DNA of 64,000 nt from Hyphomicrobium sp. 99 (GCF_000384335.2 NZ_KQ031382.1:1612001-1676000), one strand, 5' to 3'. Shown: positions 44,296 through 55,317, counted from the stretch's first letter. Made by a program: numbers and translations. Notes: generated by a model not told the origin, from the letters alone.

Positions 44296-45480
<1,185 letters not shown>

Positions 45481-45519
45481 TCATCGAGGGCTGATCGTAT
45501 CCGATCCGGGCTTGCGCGG

Positions 45520-46725
45520 CTAATCGCAGATTTTGGTAAACTTCCGCTCCGCCATGTCGACGTGGAAGTGGTTGCGGTGATCGTCGTTGGCTTCCGGCCC
45601 GAGCGTCGTTCCGAAAACCCGGCAGGCAGATTTATGCGCCTCGCGCAGGAAGGCCTGCACTTGGGCGTCGGGAGCAGGGCTCGAAGCCAGCGCAACTTGC
45701 GCCGTTTTTTGTGCAAGCGCGCCCTTTTTGCCGGTCTTCACCACGGGTCCGCCCAATCGGTTTGGAATGGTCGTGTCTGACGTCGCCACGAGAGCGGCGC
45801 CACCAGCTGCGTGAGCCCCTTCGATGATCGTCGAGCGCGCGAGTTCGACGCCAGCCGCTCCCGCGGTCGATGGCACAGCCGCGGGCAATGTGGCTTGCAC
45901 CGTATTGGCGGCGATGCCTGTTCCCGCTGTCTTGGCGGCGGCTTCGTCTGCAGCACGCTGCTGCGCCTCGGCTTCAGCCAGGATTTCCCGCTGCGGTTTT
46001 CCCCAGTCCTGCAGCACCTCGGCCGTCTTCGTCGATGCGGTTATGAAGCCGCCGATATCGAGCGCATTCGCCAAGCCATGTTCGCTAAGCTTCGCTTTCT
46101 TGCGGCCGTACGCGTTGCGGCACGAATAGGAACTCATCGTCTCGATCGTGACGATCTCTGATTTGAGATGTTTGCGCGCGAGCGGCTGCACGTCTTTTTC
46201 GAACCAGCCAGTGAGCGCTTCCGCGAGATCGCACGTCACGATGGCCGGCGGCGACAACGCGACCTGCGGTTTCTCGCCGATGCTGATGAGTTCGATGGGA
46301 GCAGGCGCACCGCATGCGCCTTCCTTGATCGGTTCGTGCGGTATGACAACGGCGTGGATGCGCTTCAATACGAGGGCGCAATGCGCCTTGGCTTCCGCGA
46401 TCTCGATGTCTGACCACGCGGGTGGCTTCGGATCAGCAACCGCGGCTGCCTTTGAGTCGGTATTTGTCGGCGAAACGACGTCGCTCTTCTGTGCGGGCTG
46501 AGCGGCCTTCGCTGGGTCCGCAGCGCTTTGAGGAGGAGTGGCGACAGGAGCATCGGCCTTGTCGACGGGCTGCGCTGACGCTGCTGGAACAGCCGACTTC
46601 TGCTTCGCATGAGCATCCAGAGACATGCCGCCTGCGAGTAATGACAGAACCAAGATGGCCGTTGTCATGACGTGCGGAAAGCGGAAGCGGTTGGCGCTGT
46701 CGTCTGCGCGAGCGCATGTCGTCAT
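45520..46725 (-). CDS. Extensin-like family secreted protein
   Basis: About 401 residues. A signal or anchor (TTAILVLSLLAGGMSLDAHA) is followed by an Ala/Pro/Lys-rich linker of about 80 residues. The extensin-like C-terminal domain has CALVLKRIHAVVIPHEPIKEGACGAPAPIELI, MSSYSCRNAYGRKKAKLSEHGLANALDIGGF, and after an Ala-rich insert FGTTLGPEANDDHRNHFHVDM. The S-x-H-x-x-A-x-A-x-D and H-x-x-H-x-H-V-D residues resemble the zinc site of D,D-carboxypeptidase/VanY-like folds, so a peptidoglycan-related role is plausible. The domain is split by an insert of about 100 residues. ATG 46725 is chosen on a weak AGG; ATG 46668, right before the signal, is possible. Confidence 0.87.
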   Translation of the reverse strand: MTTCARADDSANRFRFPHVMTTAILVLSLLAGGMSLDAHAKQKSAVPAASAQPVDKADAPVATPPQSAADPAKAAQPAQKSDVVSPTNTDSKAAAVADPKPPAWSDIEIAEAKAHCALVLKRIHAVVIPHEPIKEGACGAPAPIELISIGEKPQVALSPPAIVTCDLAEALTGWFEKDVQPLARKHLKSEIVTIETMSSYSCRNAYGRKKAKLSEHGLANALDIGGFITASTKTAEVLQDWGKPQREILAEAEAQQRAADEAAAKTAGTGIAANTVQATLPAAVPSTAGAAGVELARSTIIEGAHAAGGAALVATSDTTIPNRLGGPVVKTGKKGALAQKTAQVALASSPAPDAQVQAFLREAHKSACRVFGTTLGPEANDDHRNHFHVDMAERKFTKICD

Positions 46726-46994
46726 TTCAGCCTGTACTTCCTTGGCGAGCGCTCTAAAAACCGCAACGGCAAGCCCATTGGTTAATACGTTAAATATTGC
46801 AGAATTCGTGTTGCAGGCCAAGGTGCTGCGGGTGGTCCGCCTTGGATAGGATCGTGGCGCGGGGCATATTTGCGGAGGGTAAGATGCGTTCTATAGCCGC
46901 AAAATGTGGCGGGCTCATATGAAACACGCCATAGCTTCGCATCAGTCATTCGAATCGCCGCCAAAATCGTCCTGGCGATAATTGCGAGCATGCA

Positions 46995-48110
46995 GTGAAC
47001 GAACATAACATCGACCTGAGAACTGCGGCGTCGGAACAGCCGTTGAAGATCGTTACGGCTCAATCGCGGGCGCTGCAGACGTTCACGCTCGACCGGCCGA
47101 ACGTTCTCAACGCGCTCGATGACGAAATGTGCCGGACGCTGGCGACCGCTCTGCCGCGCGTTGCTCGCAATCCCGACGTCTATATCGTGGCGCTTCTCTC
47201 GAACCATCCGCGGGCATTCTGCGCGGGTGGTGATGTCCGCGCGCTGTCGGCCGCCGCCAAGAACGACATCGAAACCGCGAAGACATACCTCCGCACCGAG
47301 TATTCGCTGAACTGGCTCCTCGAATGCTTTTCGAAGCCGACAGTCTCGTTCATCAACGGGCTGTGCATGGGATCTGGCGCTGGATTGGCAGCGTACAACA
47401 CGCATCGGATCGCCGGCGAAAGTTTCAAATGGGCGATGCCCGAAACGAAGATCGGACTTTTCCCCGACGTCGGCATCGCGCGCGTTCTCGCGAAGATGCC
47501 GTGGCCCATCGGTGTCTATCTGGGATTGACCGGCCGCATGATAGGCCGCGCCGACGCGCTATGGCTCGGCCTCGTCACCCACTGCATTTCGTCAACGCAT
47601 TTTTCGGGCATACTCGACAAGTTGAAAGAAGCCGAGCCGGTCGATCCGATGCTCGATGGCTTGCATGAAATTCAACAGCCCGGCGAATTGCAGAAAGACA
47701 AGGGCCATATTCTCGAGCATTTTTCCGAACCGACGCTCGAACGCATCCTGCGATCGCTCACAAATGCGGAAGCCAAGGGATCGGAGTGGGCGCGAAAAAC
47801 GTTGGCCGATTTAGGCAAGTGCTCGCCATTATCGCTGGCGATTACGATCCGCCATATTCAATCGGCACTTTCGTTTGATATACGTCAAACCCTCATCGAA
47901 GATTATCGGTTAGCAGTGAGATGTCTTGAGAATCATGACTTCCACGAGGGCGTTCGTGCGCTACTTATTGACAAAGATGGAAAACCGGCGTGGAAACCCG
48001 AACGCTACGATGATAGTATGGCAAGTGTAGTCGATGATTATTTTTCGCCATTGCCAGATGGTGATCTGGAATTGCCGACAAGATCAGAAATGCAAGCGGC
48101 GCGAGTTTAG
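46995..48110 (+). CDS. 3-hydroxyisobutyryl-CoA hydrolase family enzyme (enoyl-CoA hydratase fold)
   Basis: 371 residues, longer than simple enoyl-CoA hydratases and typical of the ECH_2/HIBCH group. FTLDRPNVLNALDDEMCRTL is the N-terminal block, HPRAFCAGGDVRALS the first oxyanion loop and GLCMGSGAGLAAYNTHRIAGE the second. FKWAMPETKIGLFPDVGIARVLAKMP contains the catalytic Glu of hydrolases (PETxIGLFPDxG). It would hydrolyse 3-hydroxyisobutyryl-CoA in valine breakdown; mmsA, the next step but one, is at the right edge of the window. Start GTG 46995. No operon partners adjoin it. Some members instead act as plain hydratases, so the exact substrate is inferred. Confidence 0.85.
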   Translation: MNEHNIDLRTAASEQPLKIVTAQSRALQTFTLDRPNVLNALDDEMCRTLATALPRVARNPDVYIVALLSNHPRAFCAGGDVRALSAAAKNDIETAKTYLRTEYSLNWLLECFSKPTVSFINGLCMGSGAGLAAYNTHRIAGESFKWAMPETKIGLFPDVGIARVLAKMPWPIGVYLGLTGRMIGRADALWLGLVTHCISSTHFSGILDKLKEAEPVDPMLDGLHEIQQPGELQKDKGHILEHFSEPTLERILRSLTNAEAKGSEWARKTLADLGKCSPLSLAITIRHIQSALSFDIRQTLIEDYRLAVRCLENHDFHEGVRALLIDKDGKPAWKPERYDDSMASVVDDYFSPLPDGDLELPTRSEMQAARV

Positions 48111-48325
48111 TTTTTCTGGCGATATTATTTAAAATTCTCGACGTTGCGTTAGGAAGAAAGTTACTAATCCCGAAGTTTCGCCTGAATATTGGTTAAAAAT
48201 TCATTCCAAAGACACCCTCCTACTATTCTTTTACTATATCTATTTAGCCGAAATTCAGGCCTCCGAGTTATCAATTTGTCAAAACCCGGGCAAACCGGGT
48301 GGCGTCAAACATTGTGAGGCAGGTT

Positions 48326-48835
48326 ATGAGTTTAGCGTATGATATGGCGCGTCACCGCGCGCCGGCCCAGGAAGAAGGGTTCCGCGGTGAGTATCTGCAG
48401 GCTCTGCGACTGATCGAGCGTCTCCATCGTCTTCTTCTCGACGTCATCAAGGACGAGTTTGACCGTCGCGGCGGAGCAGAGCTCAATAGCGTGCAAGCAT
48501 TGCTCCTCTACAACATTGGCGAGAGCGAGCTGACAGCCGGCGAGTTGAAGACGCGGGGCTACTACCTCGGGTCGAACGTGTCCTACAATCTCAAGAAGCT
48601 CGTCGACATGGGCTACATCCACTACAAGCGTTCCGATACGGATCGCCGGTCGGTGCGTGTGAGCTTGACCGACAAGGGCCGCGAAGCGCGGGACATCGTC
48701 AGCAAGCTTTATCTCCGTCAGCTTGGATCGGTGCAGACTGTCGGCGAAGTTTCCAATGAGGACGTCAAGAGCCTGAACAAGGCATTGGTTCGCCTCGAGC
48801 GCTTCTGGTCGGATCAGATCCGCTACCGCCTCTAA
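48326..48835 (+). CDS. ldtR: MarR-family regulator of L,D-transpeptidase, LdtR type
   Basis: 169 residues from ATG 48326, with GAGG upstream; a GTG at 48299 is the alternative. MSLAYDMARHRAPAQEEGFRGEYLQALRLIERLHRLLLDVIKDEFDRRG is nearly diagnostic of LdtR of Rhizobiales and Liberibacter. The winged helix follows: LNSVQALLLYNIGESELTAGELKTRGYYLGSNVSYNLKKLVDMGYIHYKRSDTDRRSVRVSLTDKG. LdtR controls genes for cell-wall remodelling and stress tolerance, including the L,D-transpeptidase gene that follows here, as in known genomes. Upstream (48280-48300) the palindrome ACCCGGGCAAACCGGGT could be a binding site, untested. A terminator separates it from the transpeptidase gene. Confidence 0.93.
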   Translation: MSLAYDMARHRAPAQEEGFRGEYLQALRLIERLHRLLLDVIKDEFDRRGGAELNSVQALLLYNIGESELTAGELKTRGYYLGSNVSYNLKKLVDMGYIHYKRSDTDRRSVRVSLTDKGREARDIVSKLYLRQLGSVQTVGEVSNEDVKSLNKALVRLERFWSDQIRYRL

Positions 48836-48889
48836 TATTGGTCGACGCCAATAATCTGCTCGAAAGCGCGGTCGCCGGATCGGCGCCGG

Positions 48890-48922
48890 GGACTTCTTTG
48901 CGCACGCAGAGAAGTCCTTTTT
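48890..48922 (+). terminator. Rho-independent terminator after ldtR
   Basis: Stem GGACTTCT / AGAAGTCC (48890-48897 and 48910-48917) with a 12-base loop and a TTTTT tail, 55 bases beyond the ldtR stop. It means the transpeptidase downstream has its own promoter. Confidence 0.8.
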
Positions 48923-49035
48923 CGTTTGCGCGTGTCCAAGACGCCCAAAGCCGCCAGCTACCACATGTCAAATGCTCGAAACTCAGATAGTCTAGGGGCA
49001 ACCAACATCACAGTCGCAAGCGTCGGGGGACGGAC

Positions 49036-50376
49036 GTGCACCGGGGGAAGCAGAATTCTGAGGTAGGGACCGGCCGAGCGCGCCGGAGCCTGTTCAACAT
49101 CCTGAGCATTGGTTTCGTTGCGCTATCAGCCGCTGGTGGCCTCCGCGGCGACGCATTCGCTCAAAGCTTCGGCTGGCTCAATTTCGGCCCGACCGGCAAC
49201 GACAATCCCTCATATTCGACCAACCGCGCGGATCCGGATTTCGTCCGCGAATGGGAAGCCAACCCGCCGAAGGGGTATGCGACGCTCGCCAAGGCCAATA
49301 TCGAAGCGACCAAGATGGCGGTCCGCCAGTACACGATGATCGTGGGGAAGGGCGGCTGGCCCCAAATCCCCGAGCCACCACCCAAGACGCCTCGTGACAG
49401 TCTCATGCAGTTAGGGACAACAGATCCCACCGTCGCATTGCTGCGCGCCCGACTGGCGGCCTCGGGAGATCTGCGTAGCGCCAATACAACCTCAAACTAT
49501 TTCGATAACGACGTCGAAAAGGCGCTTCAGCGGTTCCAAGCATCGAACGGGCTGACGCCGACGGGCATCGCCGACAAGCGAACGATCGTCGCCCTGAACG
49601 TGCCCGCGGACGCCCGCCTGAAGCAATTGAAGATCAACCTGACGCGACTGCAGGAAGCCATCCCCACAACCTCGAAGCGATACGTCGTCGTCAACATTCC
49701 GGCGGCTCAAATCGAAGCCGTTGAGAACGGTGCGATCGTCGCCCGTTACGCAGGCGTCGTCGGCAAGCCTGAACGTCCGACTCCGCTTCTCCGCACGCCG
49801 ATCACGGATCTCAACTTCAACCCCATGTGGCGGCTGCCACCGACGGTTGTCTCAGAAGATCTGATCCCACGCGGACGCGAGATGCAGAAGAAGGGGCAGA
49901 ACGTTCTCGTGAAGTTCGGCATCGACGCCTATGCCGGCGGCAAGAAGGTCGATCCGCAAAGTATCAACTGGGAGAAGGTGACACCCGGCACCTACACGTA
50001 CAGCCAGCAGCCGGGGAAAGAGAATCCGCTCGGGTTCCTGAAGATCAACTTCGATAGCGCCCACTCGGTCTACATGCACGACACGCCGTCGGATCGCATC
50101 TTCGGCCGCAACTTCCGCTCCGAAAGCTCGGGCTGCATCCGCGTCCATAACATCGAGAATTTGGCGGCGTGGCTGCTTGCCGATCAGCAGGGCTGGAACG
50201 CTGACCGCATCGCCCAAATCAAGGAGAAGGGCCAGCGGCTCGACGTTCGCCTTAAAAAGCCCGTTCAATTGCTGTTCGTCTACATCAGCGCCTGGGCGAC
50301 GGAGGACGGCGTGGTTCAATTCCGGCGTGACATTTACCAGAAGGATGGTATCGGCGAGGTCGCATCATCCTATTAA
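49036..50376 (+). CDS. L,D-transpeptidase with peptidoglycan-binding domain, LdtP type
   Basis: 446 residues from GTG 49036. A basic N-terminus with SLFNILSIGFVALSAAGGLRGDAFAQ is a Sec signal. The YcbB-like order follows: an N-terminal scaffold (ATKMAVRQYTMIVGKGGWPQIP), a PG_binding_1 repeat (TSNYFDNDVEKALQRFQASNGLTPTGIADKRTIVALNV) and the YkuD catalytic domain ending HDTPSDRIFGRNFRSESSGCIRVHN. The catalytic Cys lies near residue 367 in SSGCIR. It forms 3-3 peptidoglycan cross-links or anchors proteins in the periplasm, and lies beside ldtR, its likely regulator. It is a paralogue of the gene at 59409-60770. Confidence 0.93.
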   Translation: MHRGKQNSEVGTGRARRSLFNILSIGFVALSAAGGLRGDAFAQSFGWLNFGPTGNDNPSYSTNRADPDFVREWEANPPKGYATLAKANIEATKMAVRQYTMIVGKGGWPQIPEPPPKTPRDSLMQLGTTDPTVALLRARLAASGDLRSANTTSNYFDNDVEKALQRFQASNGLTPTGIADKRTIVALNVPADARLKQLKINLTRLQEAIPTTSKRYVVVNIPAAQIEAVENGAIVARYAGVVGKPERPTPLLRTPITDLNFNPMWRLPPTVVSEDLIPRGREMQKKGQNVLVKFGIDAYAGGKKVDPQSINWEKVTPGTYTYSQQPGKENPLGFLKINFDSAHSVYMHDTPSDRIFGRNFRSESSGCIRVHNIENLAAWLLADQQGWNADRIAQIKEKGQRLDVRLKKPVQLLFVYISAWATEDGVVQFRRDIYQKDGIGEVASSY

Positions 50377-50599
50377 CTTCTCACTGGCAGCGTAGAGCTG
50401 GTATGCACTGACCTCAAAGCAGCTTGCGGCAGAGGTCTCCAACTGCCAAAAATAGGACGTTAGGCCGGTTGAAAGACCTCTCCGACCTGACCAAATTTTC
50501 ATCCTCTGCGCGACGAAACGGCACTGGTCCTTTAACGTCCCCGGGTACATAAACGGACCAAAATAATGAACGCCGTGCTTATGGGAGCGGAATCGACTG

Positions 50600-51832
50600 A
50601 TGAATTACGAGCAGATGCTCTCAGAGGCCCTCGATACCGTAAAGCGTGAGGGGCGTTATCGGGTTTTCGCCGATGTGAAGCGCCGTCGAGGTGCGTTCCC
50701 GAAAGCCGATGTTGTCAAAGGCGAAGCTGCAAAGCAGATAACCGTTTGGTGCTCGAACGATTATCTCGGCATGGGGCAGCACCCGAAAGTGCTCTCAGCC
50801 ATGCACGAGGCACTCGATCTCGTCGGCGCCGGTTCGGGCGGCACGCGCAATATCGCCGGCACCACCCACTACCACGTCGAGCTGGAGCGCGAGCTTGCTG
50901 ATCTCCACGGCAAGGAGATGGCGCTTCTCTTCACGTCCGCCTTCGTCGCCAACGAAGCGGCACTTTCGACGCTCGCCACGCTCTTTCCCGGCTGCGTGAT
51001 CTTTTCCGACGAGAAGAATCACGCGTCGATGATCGCCGGCATCCGCAACGGCCGCGGACCCAAGCAGATCTTCGCCCACAACGACCTCGCCGATCTCGAA
51101 GCGCGACTTAAGAAAGTGCCGCGCGACACGCCGAAGATCATCGCCTTCGAAAGCGTGTATTCGATGGACGGCCACATCGCGCCGATCTCGGCCGTCTGCG
51201 ATCTGGCGGAGAAATACAACGCCCTGACGTATCTCGATGAGGTGCACGCGGTTGGCCTCTATGGCCCGCGCGGCGGCGGTGTCGCCGAGCGCGAAGGCGT
51301 CATGCATCGCATCGACATCATCAACGGCACGCTCGCCAAGGGCTTCGGAGTCATGGGTGGCTACATCGCGGCGTCGAAGACGCTTTGCGACGCCATCCGG
51401 TCCTATGCCCCGGGCTTCATCTTCACGACCTCGCTGGCGCCCGCCATCGCGGCCGGTGCAGTCGCGTCGATCAGGCATTTGAAGACGAGCAACGTCGAAC
51501 GTGAAATGCACCAGGAGCGCGCCCGCTCGCTGAAACGGCGTCTTGTCGCTGCCGATTTCCCCGTCGTTTCAGGTCCGAGCCACATCGTGCCCGTGCTGGT
51601 AGCCGATCCGGTCCGCTGCAAGGCGCTGACGGACGTGCTGCTCGATCGCTACGGTATCTATGTGCAACCGATCAACTACCCGACGGTTCCGCGCGGCACC
51701 GAGCGGCTTCGGCTGACCCCGTCGCCGCAGCACACGGACGCCGACATGGAACATCTCGTCGGCGCGTTGTCCGATCTCTGGTCTCAGTGCCCCTTGGCGC
51801 TGATGGAGAGCCTCGCCGAAGCGGCGGAGTAA
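50600..51832 (+). CDS. hemA: 5-aminolevulinate synthase
   Basis: 410 residues. [36 protein letters not shown] is the classic alphaproteobacterial ALAS start. [44 protein letters not shown] and [17 protein letters not shown] are PLP and substrate blocks; the PLP lysine is in [13 protein letters not shown] (about residue 247). It condenses glycine and succinyl-CoA to 5-aminolevulinate, the first tetrapyrrole step of the Shemin pathway. GGAGCGGA precedes ATG 50600. glyA, which produces glycine from serine, follows on the same strand after 180 bases. The upstream 220 bases hold the promoter; no clear FnrL site was found by eye. Confidence 0.97.
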   Translation: MNYEQMLSEALDTVKREGRYRVFADVKRRRGAFPKADVVKGEAAKQITVWCSNDYLGMGQHPKVLSAMHEALDLVGAGSGGTRNIAGTTHYHVELERELADLHGKEMALLFTSAFVANEAALSTLATLFPGCVIFSDEKNHASMIAGIRNGRGPKQIFAHNDLADLEARLKKVPRDTPKIIAFESVYSMDGHIAPISAVCDLAEKYNALTYLDEVHAVGLYGPRGGGVAEREGVMHRIDIINGTLAKGFGVMGGYIAASKTLCDAIRSYAPGFIFTTSLAPAIAAGAVASIRHLKTSNVEREMHQERARSLKRRLVAADFPVVSGPSHIVPVLVADPVRCKALTDVLLDRYGIYVQPINYPTVPRGTERLRLTPSPQHTDADMEHLVGALSDLWSQCPLALMESLAEAAE

Positions 51833-51869
51833 GCCGGCCGAACCGCCTGAGTTGCGCTGCAAAACCCGT

Positions 51870-51894
51870 CACCCGCGCCTTTATTACGCGGGTG
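51870..51894 (+). other. Stem-loop between hemA and glyA
   Basis: CACCCGCG at 51870-51877 pairs with CGCGGGTG at 51887-51894 around a nine-base loop. It has no T tract, so a normal terminator is doubtful; it may be part of the glyA leader or a weak attenuator. Confidence 0.4.
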
Positions 51895-52012
51895 CCGATG
51901 GAGTTGAGCGCTGGCGTGCGAGCCCGTACTATGATTGAAACCGCGTCCGGCCGGGCTTGCTCCAGGGTACCCGCCAGCGTTACAAAACACTTCCCAAAAT
52001 AGAGGAAAGCCC

Positions 52013-53317
52013 ATGTCGACTGCACCGGCCGCAGCAACTTCGCAGACCTCCCGCTTTTTCAAGGCGCATCTGTCCGAGACCGATCCTGAGGTCTTCAGCG
52101 CGATCCAGAAAGAATTCGGGCGTCAGCAGAACGAAATCGAGCTGATCGCTTCGGAGAACATCGTTTCACAGGCCGTGCTCGACGCAGCAGGCTCTGTCCT
52201 CACGAACAAGTACGCTGAAGGCTATCCGGGCAAGCGCTATTACGGCGGCTGCCAGTTCGTCGACATCGCAGAAGAACTCGCGATCGACCGCGCCAAGAAG
52301 CTTTTCAACTGCGGCTTCGCCAACGTTCAGCCGAACTCGGGCAGCCAGGCCAACCAGGGCGTCTTCAACGCGCTCGCAAAGCCCGGCGACACCATCCTCG
52401 GCCTGTCGCTCGCAGCCGGCGGTCACTTGACCCACGGCGCGTCCGTCAACCAGTCGGGCAAGTGGTTCAACGCCGTGCACTACATGGTGAAGCCCGATAC
52501 GCACCTCATCGACTTGGACGAGGTGAAGAAGCTTGCCCACGAGCACAAGCCGCGCATCATCATCGCCGGCGGCTCGGCCTATCCGCGCAAGATTGACTTC
52601 GCTGCGTTCCGCGCGATTGCCGATGAAGTCGGCGCGACGTTCCTCGTCGACATGGCACACTTCGCCGGTCTCGTTGCAGCCGGTCTCATCCCGAGCCCGT
52701 TCCCGCACGCCCACGTCGTCACGACCACGACGCATAAAACGCTCCGCGGTCCGCGCGGCGGCATGATCCTGACGAACGACGAAGACATCGCGAAGAAGGT
52801 CAACTCGGCGATCTTCCCTGGCATCCAGGGCGGCCCGCTGATGCACGTCATCGCTGCGAAGGCCGTTGCTTTCGGCGAAGCGCTGCGTCCCGACTTCAAG
52901 GTCTACATCAAGAGCGTGATGGATAACGCCAAGGCAATGGGCGAAACGCTGGTTCAGAACGGCTTCGCGCTCGTCTCCGGCGGCACTGACACGCACGTCG
53001 TGCTCGTCGACCTCCGTCCGAAGAAGATCACCGGCAACAAGGCTGAGAAGGCGCTGGGCCGCGCACACATCACCTGCAACAAGAACGGCATCCCGTTCGA
53101 CCCCGAGAAGCCGATGGTAACGTCGGGCATCCGCTTGGGTTCGCCGGCTGGCACGACGCGCGGCTTCGGAGTCGCCGAGTTCCAGGAAATCGCCCGCCTG
53201 ATCACCGAAGTTCTCGACGGTCTGGCGAAGAACGGCGAAGAGGGCAACGCGCAGGTCGAAGAAGCCGTCAAAGCGAAGGCCACGGCGCTGTGCGCACGCT
53301 TCCCGATTTATGCCTGA
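52013..53317 (+). CDS. glyA: Serine hydroxymethyltransferase
   Basis: 434 residues from ATG 52013, with GAGGAAA upstream; the longer reading from 51935 is not family-like. [39 protein letters not shown] is the family N-terminal signature, and the PLP lysine is in [16 protein letters not shown] (about residue 242). It interconverts serine and glycine using tetrahydrofolate. If the organism is a serine-cycle methylotroph, as Hyphomicrobium is, this enzyme would also bring in one-carbon units. It follows hemA, which consumes glycine. A strong terminator lies just downstream. Cytoplasmic, PLP-dependent tetramer or dimer. Confidence 0.97.
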   Translation: MSTAPAAATSQTSRFFKAHLSETDPEVFSAIQKEFGRQQNEIELIASENIVSQAVLDAAGSVLTNKYAEGYPGKRYYGGCQFVDIAEELAIDRAKKLFNCGFANVQPNSGSQANQGVFNALAKPGDTILGLSLAAGGHLTHGASVNQSGKWFNAVHYMVKPDTHLIDLDEVKKLAHEHKPRIIIAGGSAYPRKIDFAAFRAIADEVGATFLVDMAHFAGLVAAGLIPSPFPHAHVVTTTTHKTLRGPRGGMILTNDEDIAKKVNSAIFPGIQGGPLMHVIAAKAVAFGEALRPDFKVYIKSVMDNAKAMGETLVQNGFALVSGGTDTHVVLVDLRPKKITGNKAEKALGRAHITCNKNGIPFDPEKPMVTSGIRLGSPAGTTRGFGVAEFQEIARLITEVLDGLAKNGEEGNAQVEEAVKAKATALCARFPIYA

Positions 53318-53343
53318 GCTTGATGCCAGGGATTGATCAATCG

Positions 53344-53377
53344 AGAGCGCCGGATACGTCCGGCGCTCTTTTCTTTT
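53344..53377 (+). terminator. Rho-independent terminator after glyA
   Basis: Perfect 11-base stem AGAGCGCCGGA / TCCGGCGCTCT with a TACG loop and TTTCTTTT tail, 26 bases after the glyA stop. The rest of the 341-base gap to nrdR (to 53658) shows no gene and should carry the promoter of the nrdR-rib cluster. Confidence 0.9.
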
Positions 53378-53658
53378 GCCCAGATGGTTGGGCGGATCGG
53401 GAATAATGCTCCTCCGAATGTGACACTGCTTCATGAGAAGTGCCGCCGCACGTGCTGTAATTTCCGCTAATCTCAGGGGCCGATCTAAGATCAACCCACG
53501 GAAGGCCCTTTTCACATTGTTGAAAACCTCTCCGGAGGTCATCTGGGCGATGTGTGCCGCCGCCGGAATCTGGCTTGTGGTGAAGCAGAAGTCTGTTTGA
53601 TTGGAAACAAGGCGGTGCCGCGCCGTTGCGGAGCGGGCGATTGCGAGGAGTCTGAACG

Positions 53659-54186
53659 ATGCGCTGTCCCTTTTGCGGAAGCGAGGATAGCCAGGTCAAA
53701 GACAGCCGGCCGTCGGATGAAAATGCCGCGATCCGGCGCCGTCGCATCTGCGCCGATTGCGGCGGACGTTTCACGACGTTCGAACGCGTTCAGCTTCGCG
53801 AATTGACCGTCCTTAAGCGTTCGGGCCGCAAGGTTCTGTTCGACAGGGACAAACTCTCCAAATCGATCTCGGTCGCGATGCGCAAACGCCCGATCGAGCC
53901 GGAGCGGATCGACCGCCTCGTCTCGGGCCTCGTGCGCCAGCTCGAAAGCTCCGGCGAAACGGAGATCACGTCTGCCGAAATCGGCGAGCTCGTCATGGCG
54001 GCCTTGCGCGAACTCGATCCCGTCGCGTATGTGCGGTTCGCGTCCGTGTATCGCGATTTTCGCGACGCTGCGGATTTTCACGCGGTTCTCCGTGAACTCG
54101 CGAGCAATGTCCACGATCCGCTCGATCTCACCGAACGGTTCGGCACGCCCGCTCTCGACGAGATCGCGATTCAAAAGAAGCACTGA
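53659..54186 (+). CDS. nrdR: Transcriptional repressor of ribonucleotide reductase genes
   Basis: 175 residues. The zinc ribbon is [17 protein letters not shown]...[17 protein letters not shown] with Cys 3, 6, 31 and 34. The ATP-cone domain follows with [40 protein letters not shown] and [19 protein letters not shown]. NrdR senses (d)ATP and binds paired NrdR boxes in ribonucleotide reductase promoters; a likely target is the box pair upstream of nrdJ in this window. It heads the conserved alphaproteobacterial order nrdR-ribD-ribE-ribB-ribH-nusB-thiL and ends 6 bases before ribD. A short helical extension past residue 150 is common in this class. Confidence 0.97.
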   Translation: MRCPFCGSEDSQVKDSRPSDENAAIRRRRICADCGGRFTTFERVQLRELTVLKRSGRKVLFDRDKLSKSISVAMRKRPIEPERIDRLVSGLVRQLESSGETEITSAEIGELVMAALRELDPVAYVRFASVYRDFRDAADFHAVLRELASNVHDPLDLTERFGTPALDEIAIQKKH

Positions 54187-54192
54187 GCAGGT

Positions 54193-55317
54193 ATGTCGAG
54201 TTCGAGTTCCCCGGGTAGTGCGTTCGACGACGAGATGATGGCAGTCGCGCTGCGCATGGCCGAACGTGGGCTTGGCGCAACCTGGCCGAACCCTTCCGTC
54301 GGCGCCGTCATCGCGAATGAAGCGACGGGTGAACTGATCGCACGTGCGAGGACGGCAAACGGTGGCCGCCCACACGCAGAGACAACTGCGATAGCAGCGG
54401 CTGGCGACAAGGCGCGTGGAGCCACCATTTACGTCACGCTCGAGCCGTGCTCGCACTATGGACAAACCGGCCCATGCGCCGACGCGATCGTCGCAGCAGG
54501 ACTGAAGCGCGCCGTCATCGCCATCGAAGATCCGGACCCGCGCGTCGCCGGCCGTGGTCTCGACCGGTTGAGAGAAGCCGGCATCGAAGTCGTTCGCGGA
54601 GTCGGGGCGGCCAAAGCGCGATGGATCACACGCGGCCACGTCGTTCGCGTCACCGAGCGCCGTCCGTTCGTCACGCTGAAGCTCGCACTCGATGAAAAAG
54701 GCGATATAGCTCGCGGATCGGGCTCTCAACCCATCTGGGTCACGGGTGAAAGATCGCGCGCTCACGCCATGGTGCTGCGAAGCGAATTCGATGCGATCCT
54801 CGTCGGCGCCGGTACGGTCAGGGACGACGATCCTGAACTGACATGCAGGCTGCCGGGCCTTTTTGATCGTTCACCGGTGCGCATCGTACTTTCGCGCACG
54901 CTCGATCTCCCCGTTGAAGCCAAGCTCTTTCGAAGCGCTGGGAAAGTTCCGGTTTGGTTGATGACAGCTCCGGGCGCCGATGCGGCGAAGAAGAGCGCAA
55001 TCGCGGCCGGCGGCACCGACATCATCGAAGCAGGTGTCGTTGGCAAGTCGCTCTGGCTGCCGTCAATCATGGAAGCGCTCGTCGCGCGCGGGATCACGCG
55101 TTTGCTTGTCGAAGGCGGGCCCGCGATCTGGCATGCCTTCGCGAAAGCGTCGCTCGCCGACGAGATCATTCTTTACATGGCGGGCAGCCCCACCGACCTT
55201 GACGCGCAGACAGCAATCGCGCGTTGGCTCGGCCCGCTCGGCATGACGGTCGCCGAACGGCGGATAATCGGTACCGATACGATGTGGCGGCTTCACCGCC
55301 TTGCGGAGAAGGCCTAG
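54193..55317 (+). CDS. ribD: Bifunctional diaminohydroxyphosphoribosylaminopyrimidine deaminase / uracil reductase
   Basis: 374 residues. The N-terminal deaminase domain has the zinc ligands His61 (in RPHAETTA), Cys86 (LEPCSHYG) and Cys95 (TGPC), with Glu63 as proton shuttle; WPNPSVGAVI is a further match. The C-terminal reductase domain starts near residue 158 (RPFVTLKLALDEKGDIARGSG) and holds HAMVLRSEFDAILVGAGTVRDDDPELTCR and LLVEGGPAIWHAF. It carries out steps two and three of riboflavin synthesis, using NADPH for reduction. Six bases after nrdR and 24 before ribE, within one operon. Confidence 0.96.
   Translation: MSSSSSPGSAFDDEMMAVALRMAERGLGATWPNPSVGAVIANEATGELIARARTANGGRPHAETTAIAAAGDKARGATIYVTLEPCSHYGQTGPCADAIVAAGLKRAVIAIEDPDPRVAGRGLDRLREAGIEVVRGVGAAKARWITRGHVVRVTERRPFVTLKLALDEKGDIARGSGSQPIWVTGERSRAHAMVLRSEFDAILVGAGTVRDDDPELTCRLPGLFDRSPVRIVLSRTLDLPVEAKLFRSAGKVPVWLMTAPGADAAKKSAIAAGGTDIIEAGVVGKSLWLPSIMEALVARGITRLLVEGGPAIWHAFAKASLADEIILYMAGSPTDLDAQTAIARWLGPLGMTVAERRIIGTDTMWRLHRLAEKA

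Noticed and set aside
46785..46802. TTAATACGTTAA near the extensin-like gene as a CtrA site
   Set aside because: Spacing between the TTAA halves is four bases, not seven.
52166..53542. 458-codon frame antisense to glyA
   Set aside because: Shadow frame; composition and lack of motifs argue against a gene.
53539..54765. 408-codon frame antisense to nrdR and ribD
   Set aside because: Overlaps two certain genes and shows no family features.
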